A DNA stretch of 64,000 nt from Rhodovarius crocodyli. Lineage in GTDB: Bacteria > Pseudomonadota > Alphaproteobacteria > Acetobacterales > Acetobacteraceae. Location of the stretch: assembly GCA_945901085.1 (NCBI GenBank), contig CAMDJV010000001.1, positions 62,001-126,000 of the forward strand, written 5' to 3'. The notes under the pieces are model-generated. The model saw nothing but the letters and a program-made list of their open reading frames with translations, had not been told where the DNA came from and made no database searches. Shown one piece after another: positions 52,514 through 60,219 of the stretch (positions within the stretch are counted from its first letter, which is position 1; the number at the start of each line of letters is the position of its first letter). Position numbers and translations under genes: made by a program.

Positions 52514-54016
52514 ATGGAACTTCTTCTCACCAACCTCGCGCATGGCTTCGGCGTTGCGCTCTCCTTCCAGAACCTGACCTTCGCGCTGCTCGGCGCGTTG
52601 ATCGGCACCGCCATCGGCGTGCTGCCGGGCATCGGCCCGGTGGCGACGATCTCTCTTCTGCTGCCCATCACCTTCGGCCTGCCGGCGACGACGGCCATCA
52701 TCATGCTCGCCGGCATCTTTTATGGCGCGCAATATGGTGGTTCGACGACGGCCATCCTGCTGAACCTACCCGGTGAGGTGTCATCGGTGGTGACAACGCT
52801 GGAAGGCTATAAGATGGCCCGCAATGGCCGCGCCGGTGCCGCGCTCGCCACCGCCGCCATTGGCAGCTTCTTCGCTGGCACCGTGGGTACAGTCCTGGTC
52901 GCCGCTTCCGGCCCGCTGCTGACGCAGGTGGCGCTCAGCTTTGGCCCGGCCGATTACTTCTCGCTCATGCTACTCGGCCTGATTATCGCCTCGGTGCTCG
53001 CCCAGGGCTCGGTGGTCAAGGCCATCGGCATGGTGGTCTTCGGCGTGGCGCTGGGCCTGGTCGGCACCGATGTGCAAACCGGCCAGCAGCGCTTCACCTT
53101 CGGCATCCCTGAATTGTCCGACGGCATCGGCTTCGTGCCCGTCGCCATGGGCATGTTCGGCATCGCCGAAATCGTGCTGAACCTCGAACGCCCCGAAGCG
53201 CGCTCGGTGCTGACCAACAAGGTCGGCAGCCTGTGGCTGACCAAGGAAGAGTTCCGCCGCGCCACGCCCGCGGTGCTGCGTGGCACGGTTGTGGGCTCCT
53301 TCCTGGGTATTCTGCCCGGTGGTGGTGCCTCGCTGGCCGCCTTCGGCAGCTATATGATGGAACGCAAGATGTCGAAGGGCCGGGACCAGTTCGGCTCCGG
53401 CGCCATCGAAGGTGTTGCCGGCCCCGAAGCCGCCAATAACGCCGCGGCCCAGACCAGCTTCATCCCCCTGCTCACCCTGGGCATCCCCTCCAACGCCGTC
53501 ATGGCGCTGATGGTCGGCGCGCTGATCATCCAGGGCATCCAGCCTGGGCCCCGCATGGTGGAAGCCCAGCCTGACCTGTTCTGGGGCCTCATCGCCTCGA
53601 TGTGGGTCGGCAATCTGATGCTGCTCGTCATCAACCTGCCGATGATCGGCATGTGGGTGAAGCTGCTGCAGGTGCCCTACAAGTACCTCTACCCCGCCAT
53701 CCTGGTGTTCTGCTCCATCGGCGTCTACTCGCTGAACAACAACGTCTTCGACGTCTATATGACGGTGCTGTTCTCGGTCTTCGGCTACATGTGCAACAAG
53801 CTCCGGCTTGAGGCCGCGCCGCTGCTGATCGGCTTCGTGCTTGGGCCGATGATGGAAGAGCATCTGCGCCGCGCCATGCTGCTCTCGCGCGGTGATGTGA
53901 TGGTGTTCCTCCAGCGCCCCATCAGCGCCACCATGCTGGCCATCGGCTTCATCGCCCTGGCCCTGATGCTGCTGCCCAGCCTGCGCAAGGGCAAGGACAA
54001 GGCGCTCGCCGAATAA
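52514..54016 (+). CDS. tctA: TctA-family large membrane subunit of TTT transporter
   Basis: A 500-residue membrane protein with about twelve helices. Signature segments are LIGTAIGVLPGIGPVATISLLLPITF (first G-P motif), IFYGAQYGGSTTAILLNLPGE and, in the second half, GTVVGSFLGILPGGGASLAAFGSY. It forms the transport channel with TctB and takes substrate from the Bug receptor. A strong terminator follows 25 bp after the stop. Confidence 0.95.
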   Translation: MELLLTNLAHGFGVALSFQNLTFALLGALIGTAIGVLPGIGPVATISLLLPITFGLPATTAIIMLAGIFYGAQYGGSTTAILLNLPGEVSSVVTTLEGYKMARNGRAGAALATAAIGSFFAGTVGTVLVAASGPLLTQVALSFGPADYFSLMLLGLIIASVLAQGSVVKAIGMVVFGVALGLVGTDVQTGQQRFTFGIPELSDGIGFVPVAMGMFGIAEIVLNLERPEARSVLTNKVGSLWLTKEEFRRATPAVLRGTVVGSFLGILPGGGASLAAFGSYMMERKMSKGRDQFGSGAIEGVAGPEAANNAAAQTSFIPLLTLGIPSNAVMALMVGALIIQGIQPGPRMVEAQPDLFWGLIASMWVGNLMLLVINLPMIGMWVKLLQVPYKYLYPAILVFCSIGVYSLNNNVFDVYMTVLFSVFGYMCNKLRLEAAPLLIGFVLGPMMEEHLRRAMLLSRGDVMVFLQRPISATMLAIGFIALALMLLPSLRKGKDKALAE

Positions 54017-54041
54017 ACCGCGAGCCCCGCTTCACGAAACC

Positions 54042-54071
54042 CGCCGCGGAGGGCAACCTCCGCGGCGTTTT
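54042..54071 (+). terminator. Strong Rho-independent terminator after tctA
   Basis: A perfect 11-bp stem (CGCCGCGGAGG with CCTCCGCGGCG, loop GCAA) followed directly by TTTT. It ends the TTT operon but lies only 18 bp ahead of the next gene start, so that gene has no room for a promoter after it. Confidence 0.92.
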
Positions 54072-54089
54072 CATGTGTGGAGTGTGGCG

Positions 54090-54842
54090 ATGGATTTGCA
54101 ACTTAAAGGCCGTGTGGCCCTGGTCACCGGCGCCTCTGCCGGGCTCGGGCGCACCATCGCCCGCATCCTGGCCGAAGAGGGCTGCCGCCTGGCCCTGCTC
54201 GCCCGCCGCCGCCCGCTGCTGGAAAGCCTCGCCGCCGAATTGCCCGCCAGCGCCGAACCACTCCTCATCGAGCAGGACATCACCGCGCGCGACGCCGGCG
54301 AACGCGCCCGCGACGCCATGCAGGCCCGCTTCGGCCGCTGTGACATCTTGGTGAACAATGCCGGGGGCAGCCGCCCCCAATCCGATCTCGGCACGCCAGA
54401 AATCTGGGCCGAGGCGATGGAACTGAACTTCCATGCCGGCCTGCGCATCGCCCATGCCATCGTGCCGATGATGCAGGCGGCGAAATTCGGCCGCATCATC
54501 AACATCACCGGCCAGGATGAACCCTTCCAGATCAATGCCGCCAATGCCCCCAATGGCGCGGTGCATATCTGGGCCAAGGCGCTCTCACGCCGCGTCGCCG
54601 CCGACGGGGTCACGGTGAACTCCATCCCCCCCGGCCGCATCCATTCCGAGCAGATCGACAGCCGCATCTTGCCCACCGAAGAGGCCCGCGCCCATTGGGC
54701 CAAAACAGAGGTGCCGGCCGGCTTCATCGGCGAGGCAGAGGATCTGGCAGTGCTGGTCGCCTTCCTCGCCTCACCGCGCGCGCGCTACATCACCGGCCAG
54801 GTGGTGCATGTGGATGGCGGCGCCCGGCGCTTCGCCCATTGA
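54090..54842 (+). CDS. SDR-family protein lacking the usual catalytic Tyr-Lys pair
   Basis: A 250-residue Rossmann-fold protein. The cofactor motif VTGASAGLGRTIA and the NNAG motif (CDILVNNAGG) are normal. The catalytic region reads GRIINITGQDEPFQINAANA followed by PNGAVHIWAKALSR. Aligned on AVH...KAL, the YxxxK positions are Ala and Asn, and the Ser position is Thr or Gly. A classical NAD(P)H dehydrogenase mechanism is therefore unlikely, although the protein may bind cofactor. NSIPPGRIHSEQI replaces the common NAIAPG. The start at 54090 is family-like; a GTG at 54075 also exists. It lies 18 bp after a strong terminator, downstream of tctA. Confidence 0.82.
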   Translation: MDLQLKGRVALVTGASAGLGRTIARILAEEGCRLALLARRRPLLESLAAELPASAEPLLIEQDITARDAGERARDAMQARFGRCDILVNNAGGSRPQSDLGTPEIWAEAMELNFHAGLRIAHAIVPMMQAAKFGRIINITGQDEPFQINAANAPNGAVHIWAKALSRRVAADGVTVNSIPPGRIHSEQIDSRILPTEEARAHWAKTEVPAGFIGEAEDLAVLVAFLASPRARYITGQVVHVDGGARRFAH

Positions 54843-54844
54843 CA

Positions 54845-54866
54845 TTGGGGGGGCCCGCCCCCCCAA
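54845..54866. terminator. Bidirectional G7/C7 hairpin between SDR and Bug genes
   Basis: TTGGGGGGG pairs perfectly with CCCCCCCAA around a 4-nt loop, 3 bp after the SDR stop and just downstream of the convergent Bug gene. Symmetry suits termination from both sides. Confidence 0.65.
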
Positions 54867-54870
54867 CCGC

Positions 54871-55839
54871 TCAATCCAGCCGCAAGCCCAAATTCTGAAT
54901 AATCGGCCGCCACAGCGCGGTATGTTCGGCAATGGCCCGCCCCATTTCCGCCCGCCCGCGGAAGCGCGGAATAATCCCCTGTGAGGCAAACAGCGCCGCC
55001 ACCGCGCTATCCTCCACCGCCCCGCGCAACGCCGCCTCCAGCGCATCAAGCACCGGCTCGGGCGTGCCAGCGCGGCCAACAAAGCCCTGCCAGCCCCGCA
55101 TGACAAAGCCGGGCAGGCCCGCCTCCGTCGTTGTCGGCACATCGGGAAAGCCGGGGTGGCGCTCCGTGCCGCCAATAAAGGCCAGCGCCCGCACCCGCCC
55201 GGCATCGATCTGCGCCTTGGCCAGGTTGATCCCATCGATCATCAACTGCACCCGCCCGCCCAGCATATCCTGCAAGGCCGGCGCGCTGCCGCGATAGGTC
55301 ACCACCTCCATATTGATCCCGGCCTCGCGCGCAAACAGCGTATAACCAAGATGGGTGACCGAGCCCTGCCCGGCCGAGCCGAAATTCAACTCCCCCGGCC
55401 GCGCGCGCAGCAGCGCCACCAATTCAGCCATGCTGCGCACCGGCAATTCCGCCGGCACCATCACAAACATGCCCCCCTGGGTCGCAATGCCAATCGGCGT
55501 GAGTTCCCGCGCCGGATCAAAGGGCAGGTTGCGATAGAGCAGCGGGTTGATCGCGATCACGCTGTCATTCACATGACCGAAGGTATAACCATCAGGCTGG
55601 CTGCGAGCCACCGCCTCCAGCCCCAGATTGCCATTGGCGCCGCCGCGATTCTCCACCACCACCTGCTGGCCCAGCGTCTCGCTCATCCGTTGCGCAATAG
55701 GCCGCGCCACCAGATCCGAGCCGCCACCGGGCGGAAAGCCCACAATCAGCCGAATGGGCCGGCTGGGAAAACCACCAACCCCCTGGGCCAACGCCGGCAC
55801 AGCAAGCCCCGCACCCAATAATGCCCTGCGCAATATCAT
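54871..55839 (-). CDS. Bug-family TTT periplasmic substrate-binding protein
   Basis: A 322-residue receptor with signal MILRRALLGAGLAVPALAQ and loops VGFPPGGGSDLVAR and VVENRGGANGNLGLEA. The GANG in place of GAGG in the second loop is a variation in the ligand contact. It is convergent with the SDR gene and divergent from the DUF1003 gene (66 bp apart). No transporter membrane gene is in its own operon. Confidence 0.92.
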   Translation of the reverse strand: MILRRALLGAGLAVPALAQGVGGFPSRPIRLIVGFPPGGGSDLVARPIAQRMSETLGQQVVVENRGGANGNLGLEAVARSQPDGYTFGHVNDSVIAINPLLYRNLPFDPARELTPIGIATQGGMFVMVPAELPVRSMAELVALLRARPGELNFGSAGQGSVTHLGYTLFAREAGINMEVVTYRGSAPALQDMLGGRVQLMIDGINLAKAQIDAGRVRALAFIGGTERHPGFPDVPTTTEAGLPGFVMRGWQGFVGRAGTPEPVLDALEAALRGAVEDSAVAALFASQGIIPRFRGRAEMGRAIAEHTALWRPIIQNLGLRLD

Positions 55840-55905
55840 GGTCTTTCCTCCGTCTTTGGCGGCAGCCTAGCCGCCATGCGAGCCACACAACAGCAGGAAT
55901 CTCCC

Positions 55906-56391
55906 ATGCAAGACGCCATTCGCCTGACCCAGGAGGAAAGCGACCGCCTGCGGGCGCTGCGCCTGGCCAAGCCGGCCCGCCAGCCCCGCAGCTCTGATCG
56001 GCGCAGCATGGGTGAAAGGGTGGCCGATCTGGTCGCCCTCACCGTCGGCTCCTGGCGCTTCATCATCATCCAGAGCCTGCTGCTGGCCCTATGGATTTTG
56101 CTCAACATCACCGCCTGGGCACGCAATTGGGACCCCTACCCCTTCATCCTGCTCAACCTCGTGCTCAGCTTCCAGGCCGCCTATGCCGCCCCCATCGTGA
56201 TGATGAGCCAGAACCGCCAGGCCGAAATAGACCGCCGCAACGCCGCCCATGACTACCAGATCAACATCAAGGCCGAGTTGGAAATCGAATTGCTGCACAC
56301 CAAGATCGACGCGATGCGCGAGCAGGAAATCGCCCGCCTGACCGAGGTGATCGAAGCGCTATCCGCCAGGCTCAGCCCGCCCGCTGCCTGA
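55906..56391 (+). CDS. DUF1003 membrane protein
   Basis: A 161-residue protein with a charged N-terminus, two membrane helices joined by a short loop (VGSWRFIIIQSLLLALWILL and FILLNLVLSFQAAYAAPIVM) and a long C-terminal coiled-coil-like tail rich in Asp, Arg and Gln (MSQNRQAEIDRRNAAHDYQI). This is the DUF1003 layout. The start at 55906 is chosen for family fit. Function is unknown. It is convergent with mfd across a hairpin. Confidence 0.9.
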   Translation: MQDAIRLTQEESDRLRALRLAKPARQPRSSDRRSMGERVADLVALTVGSWRFIIIQSLLLALWILLNITAWARNWDPYPFILLNLVLSFQAAYAAPIVMMSQNRQAEIDRRNAAHDYQINIKAELEIELLHTKIDAMREQEIARLTEVIEALSARLSPPAA

Positions 56392-56425
56392 CAGATTACG
56401 GAAAAACGAATAGCAGGGGAAATAA

Positions 56426-56450
56426 GATCGAGGGGCTTTGCCCCTCGATC
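56426..56450. terminator. Terminal hairpin of the intergenic repeat, stand-alone copy D
   Basis: A perfect 11-bp stem GATCGAGGGGC/GCCCCTCGATC with loop TTT, followed by CTAC as in repeat copy C. It lies in the 94-bp convergent gap between the DUF1003 gene and mfd, 34 bp after the plus-strand stop. Only the last hairpin of the multi-hairpin element is kept here, which supports a terminator role for that part. Confidence 0.75.
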
Positions 56451-56485
56451 CTACTTCCCCGCGCTATTTGTTTCTCCGCAGCCTG

Positions 56486-59400
56486 CTACCGCCCCTCGCC
56501 GCGCAACCGCACCAGATTGATCAGAATATCCCGCGCCGCCTGCACCCGGGCTGGTAAATCCATCTCCCGCAGCAGCGCCAGCTTGTGGTCGGGCCGCAAT
56601 TTCACCAGCCCCTTCTGCGCCCCCACCCAGCCCACCAGCCCGGCCGGATTGGCGAAATGATTGCGGTGGAAGGTCAGCACCACACCCTTCGGCCCGGCAT
56701 CGAGCTTTTCCACCCCTGCCTCCTTGCACAGCCGCTTGATGGCCACCACCGCCAGAAGGTTTTCCACCTCCCCCGGCAAGGTGCCAAAGCGATCGGCCAA
56801 TTCCGCGCCCATCGCATCGATCTCGGCATCATTGGCCAAGCTGCCGATACGCCGATACAGCCCCAACCGCACCGGCAACTCCGCGACATATTTTTCCGGA
56901 ATCAACACCGGCAGGCCGAGCGAGATATTGGGGGTGAAATCCGTCTCCACCTCCCGCTTGCGGCCATGTTTCAGGCCCGCCACGGCATCCTCCAGCATCT
57001 GCTGATACAGCTCGATGCCCACCTCCCGAATATGGCCCGACTGTTCATCGCCCAGCAGATTGCCGGCACCGCGAATATCGAGGTCATGGCTCGCCAGGGT
57101 GAAGCCAGCGCCCAGATTATCCAGCGTCTGCATCACCTCCATGCGCTTTTGCGCCGCCGGTGACAGCCGATGCGCCGCCGGCCAAGTGAGATAGGCATAG
57201 CCGCGCTGCTTGCCCCGCCCCACCCGGCCGCGCAGCTGATAAAGCTGCGCCAGGCCAAACATATCGGCGCGATGGATCAGCAGCGTGTTCACCGCCGGCA
57301 TATCCAGCCCCGATTCAACGATATTGGTCGAGAGCAGGATGTCATGCTTGGCATCGCCAAACTCGGTCATCACCCGCTCCAACTCGACGGGCGTCAGCCT
57401 GCCATGCGCCTCGATGATCCGCGCCTCGGGCACAATCTCGCGCAACCGTTCCGAGACTTTGGGCATATCCTCCAGCCGCGGCACCACACAGAAAATCTGC
57501 CCGCCGCGGAACCGCTCGCGCTGCACCGCCTCGCGCAGCACCACCGGGTCCCAGGGCATGATGAAGGTGCGCACCGCCAGCCTATCCGTCGGTGGCGTGG
57601 CGATGATCGACATCTCCCGCACCCCGGTCAGCGCCAATTGCAAGGTGCGCGGAATGGGGGTGGCCGTCAGCGTCAGCACATGCACATCGGTCTTGAGCGA
57701 TTTCAGCCGCTCCTTATGCGCCACGCCGAAATGCTGCTCCTCATCGACGATCACCAGACCTAACTCGGCAAACTCAATGCTCTTGGCCAGCAGCGCATGG
57801 GTGCCGACGACGATATTGATCGTGCCATCGGCCACACCGGCGCGCACCAGCGCCGCCTCCTTGGCCGTGACCATGCGCGAAAGCTGCGCGACCTTGATCG
57901 GCAGCCCCTCGAAACGGGCGGAAAAGGTGCGAAAATGCTGGCGTGAGAGCAAGGTTGTGGGCACCACCACCGCCACCTGCGTGCCGCCCATGGCCGCCAC
58001 AAAGGCCGCGCGCAGCGCCACCTCGGTCTTGCCAAAACCCACATCGCCGCAGACCAGACGGTCCATCGGCCGCCCGGCGGCAAAATCCTCCAGCACATCG
58101 GCAATCGCCCGGCTCTGATCCTCGGTCTCCACAAACGGGAAACGGGCGCAGAATTCATCCCAGGCGCCCTCGGGCGGGGCAAAACTATCGGCCTCGCGCG
58201 TCCGTCGCTCAGCGGCGACGCGAATAAGCTGCGATGCCATATCGGCAATCTTCTGCTTGGCCTTCGCCTTGCGCGACTGCCAGGAGGCCCCGCCCAGCTT
58301 ATCCAGCGCCACCCCCGCCCCCTCGGAGCCAAAGCGCGAGAGCACCTCGATATTCTCCACCGGCACGAACAGCTTGTCGTCGCCCAAATACAGCATCTTC
58401 AGGCAATCATGCGGCGCGCCGGAGACGGTGAGGGTCTCCAGCCCATCATAGCGACCAATGCCATGATCCTGATGCACCAGCAGGTCACCCACCTCGATGC
58501 CCGTGGCATCGGCAATGAACTGGTCCGCCCGTTTTTTGCGCCGGGGCGGGCGGGCAATGCGCTCGCCCAGCAAATCCTGCTCAGCGCAAACCGCCAGATC
58601 ATCGGTGATGAAGCCGCGCTCCAAACCCAGCAGCGCCACCCCCACCACCCCTGGCGTCAGCCGATGCACCGCATAGGCATCGGTCACGATCTCAGCCGCC
58701 ACCCGATTCTCGGTCAACATATGGCGCAGCCGCTCGGCTGAGCCGCGCGACCATGCCGCCACCACATTCTTTCTGCCCCGTGAGGCCTGGGTCTCGGCAT
58801 GGGCAGCATAGGCGCGAAACACATTTTCGCCCGCCTGGCGCACATCCATGAAAAGCCGGCCCTGGCGGCCGCCCGCATCCACCCCACCCGCCCCCTCGGG
58901 CTTATTGAAGGGGCTGAAAATGGCAAGCTGGCTCTCCTCCAGCATCGCATCCCAGCCCTCGCGGTCGAGATAGAGCCTCCCCGGCGGCGCGGGGCGATAG
59001 GGCGTCTCGCCATCGGCAATGCGCGCCGGCAAGCGCCGCGCCTCATAGTGATCGGCGATCATCTCCAGCCGCGCCGTCAGCACATCGCCCGCCTGATGGT
59101 CGAGGCTGACAATCGCCCCCTCGCCCAGATGATCCAGCAGGCTTTCCATATGCTCATGGAACAGCCCCGCCCAATGCTCCATGCCCGGGTGCCGCCGCCC
59201 GGCGGAGATGGAGACGTAAAGCGGGTCATCCGCCGCCGCCGCCCCGAATAATTCCCGATACCCCTCGCGGAAGCGGGCAATGCCGTCCCGGTCCAAAAAC
59301 ACCTCGCCCACCGGCCGCAGGGTCAGCGCATGGACATTGGCGCCCGAGCGCTGCGTCGCCGGGTCAAAGGCGCGCATGGCGTCGATCTCATCGCCGAACA

Positions 59401-59914
59401 TATCAATGCGGATGGGCTCGCCCTCACCGGCGGGAAACAGGTCAATAATCCCGCCCCGCACGGCATATTCACCATATTCCATGACGGTGCCGGAGCGGTT
59501 GTAGCCATTGGCCTCAAGAAACCCGATGATCGCCGCCGGATCCACCCGCCCGCCGCGCTTGAGTGCGAGGGTGCTGCCGGAAAACACTGCCCTGGGCGGC
59601 ACTTTCTGCACCAGCGCATTGACGGTGGTGAGCAAAATGCGCGGCCTTGTGGGGGCCACCGCCAATTGCGCCAAGGTCGCCACCCGCTCGGCCACGATCT
59701 CCGGATTGGGCGAAACCCGGTCATAAGGCAGGCAATCCCAGGCCGGGAAGCGCAGCACCTCGGCCTGGGGCATGAAGAAGGCCAGCCCCTCCTCCAGCCG
59801 GGCCATGCGGCTATCGTCGCGCGCCACATGCACAATGGGGCCGGCACTCTCGGCGCGGCGGGCGCGCAGCAGGGCGGCATCCCCCCCCTCCGGCGCGCCA
59901 TAGATCGTCAGCAT
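56486..59914 (-). CDS. mfd: Transcription-repair coupling factor Mfd
   Basis: A 1142-residue ATP-dependent translocase that removes stalled RNA polymerase from DNA lesions and recruits UvrA. The N-terminal UvrB-like modules include RFPAWDCLPYDRVSPNPEIV. The RNA polymerase-interacting CarD-like domain is VGDLLVHQDHGIGRYDGL (about residue 480). The helicase core has Walker A GDVGFGKTEVALRAAF and the DEEQ box IVDEEQHFG; RecG-like motif VI is YQLRGRVGRGKQRGYAYL. The C-terminal UvrA-binding module follows. The start at 59914 overlaps the sdhE stop by 7 bp; the longer frame adds eleven residues inside sdhE. Confidence 0.96.
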   Translation of the reverse strand: MLTIYGAPEGGDAALLRARRAESAGPIVHVARDDSRMARLEEGLAFFMPQAEVLRFPAWDCLPYDRVSPNPEIVAERVATLAQLAVAPTRPRILLTTVNALVQKVPPRAVFSGSTLALKRGGRVDPAAIIGFLEANGYNRSGTVMEYGEYAVRGGIIDLFPAGEGEPIRIDMFGDEIDAMRAFDPATQRSGANVHALTLRPVGEVFLDRDGIARFREGYRELFGAAAADDPLYVSISAGRRHPGMEHWAGLFHEHMESLLDHLGEGAIVSLDHQAGDVLTARLEMIADHYEARRLPARIADGETPYRPAPPGRLYLDREGWDAMLEESQLAIFSPFNKPEGAGGVDAGGRQGRLFMDVRQAGENVFRAYAAHAETQASRGRKNVVAAWSRGSAERLRHMLTENRVAAEIVTDAYAVHRLTPGVVGVALLGLERGFITDDLAVCAEQDLLGERIARPPRRKKRADQFIADATGIEVGDLLVHQDHGIGRYDGLETLTVSGAPHDCLKMLYLGDDKLFVPVENIEVLSRFGSEGAGVALDKLGGASWQSRKAKAKQKIADMASQLIRVAAERRTREADSFAPPEGAWDEFCARFPFVETEDQSRAIADVLEDFAAGRPMDRLVCGDVGFGKTEVALRAAFVAAMGGTQVAVVVPTTLLSRQHFRTFSARFEGLPIKVAQLSRMVTAKEAALVRAGVADGTINIVVGTHALLAKSIEFAELGLVIVDEEQHFGVAHKERLKSLKTDVHVLTLTATPIPRTLQLALTGVREMSIIATPPTDRLAVRTFIMPWDPVVLREAVQRERFRGGQIFCVVPRLEDMPKVSERLREIVPEARIIEAHGRLTPVELERVMTEFGDAKHDILLSTNIVESGLDMPAVNTLLIHRADMFGLAQLYQLRGRVGRGKQRGYAYLTWPAAHRLSPAAQKRMEVMQTLDNLGAGFTLASHDLDIRGAGNLLGDEQSGHIREVGIELYQQMLEDAVAGLKHGRKREVETDFTPNISLGLPVLIPEKYVAELPVRLGLYRRIGSLANDAEIDAMGAELADRFGTLPGEVENLLAVVAIKRLCKEAGVEKLDAGPKGVVLTFHRNHFANPAGLVGWVGAQKGLVKLRPDHKLALLREMDLPARVQAARDILINLVRLRGEGR

Positions 59915-60198
59915 GCGCTGGGCATGCCCGCACCAGGCTCGGCGCATTCCGCCGCCATGCGGGACAGCATGGGGCAGGCATGGCTGTCAGGGATGGGCAG
60001 GCGCCCGGTCAACCAATCGGTCAGATCGGTGTCCTGGTAGTCCAGCACCGCCTCCAACTCATCCAGCTCCGCCTCGGTAAAGCTTGCGATATGGCGGCTG
60101 ACAAAGCGGCCCACCATCAGGTCAGCCTCCTTGGTGCCACGGTGATGCGCCCGGAAGATCATCCGGCGGCGGCGAGGGGATAGTTCGGTTTCGGTCAT
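59908..60198 (-). CDS. sdhE: FAD assembly factor SdhE
   Basis: A 96-residue small helical protein. The conserved RGxxE motif is HHRGTKEADLMVGRF, followed by the helical core LDELEAVLDYQDTDLTDWLTGR. SdhE binds flavoprotein subunits of succinate dehydrogenase or fumarate reductase and promotes covalent FAD attachment. The start at 60198 fits the family length; the open frame continues far upstream antisense to recG but is not coding. It overlaps mfd by 7 bp, and its start is 21 bp from the divergent recG start. Confidence 0.93.
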   Translation of the reverse strand: MTETELSPRRRRMIFRAHHRGTKEADLMVGRFVSRHIASFTEAELDELEAVLDYQDTDLTDWLTGRLPIPDSHACPMLSRMAAECAEPGAGMPSAC

Positions 60199-60219
60199 TG
60201 GGGTGGCATATAGGCGCGC

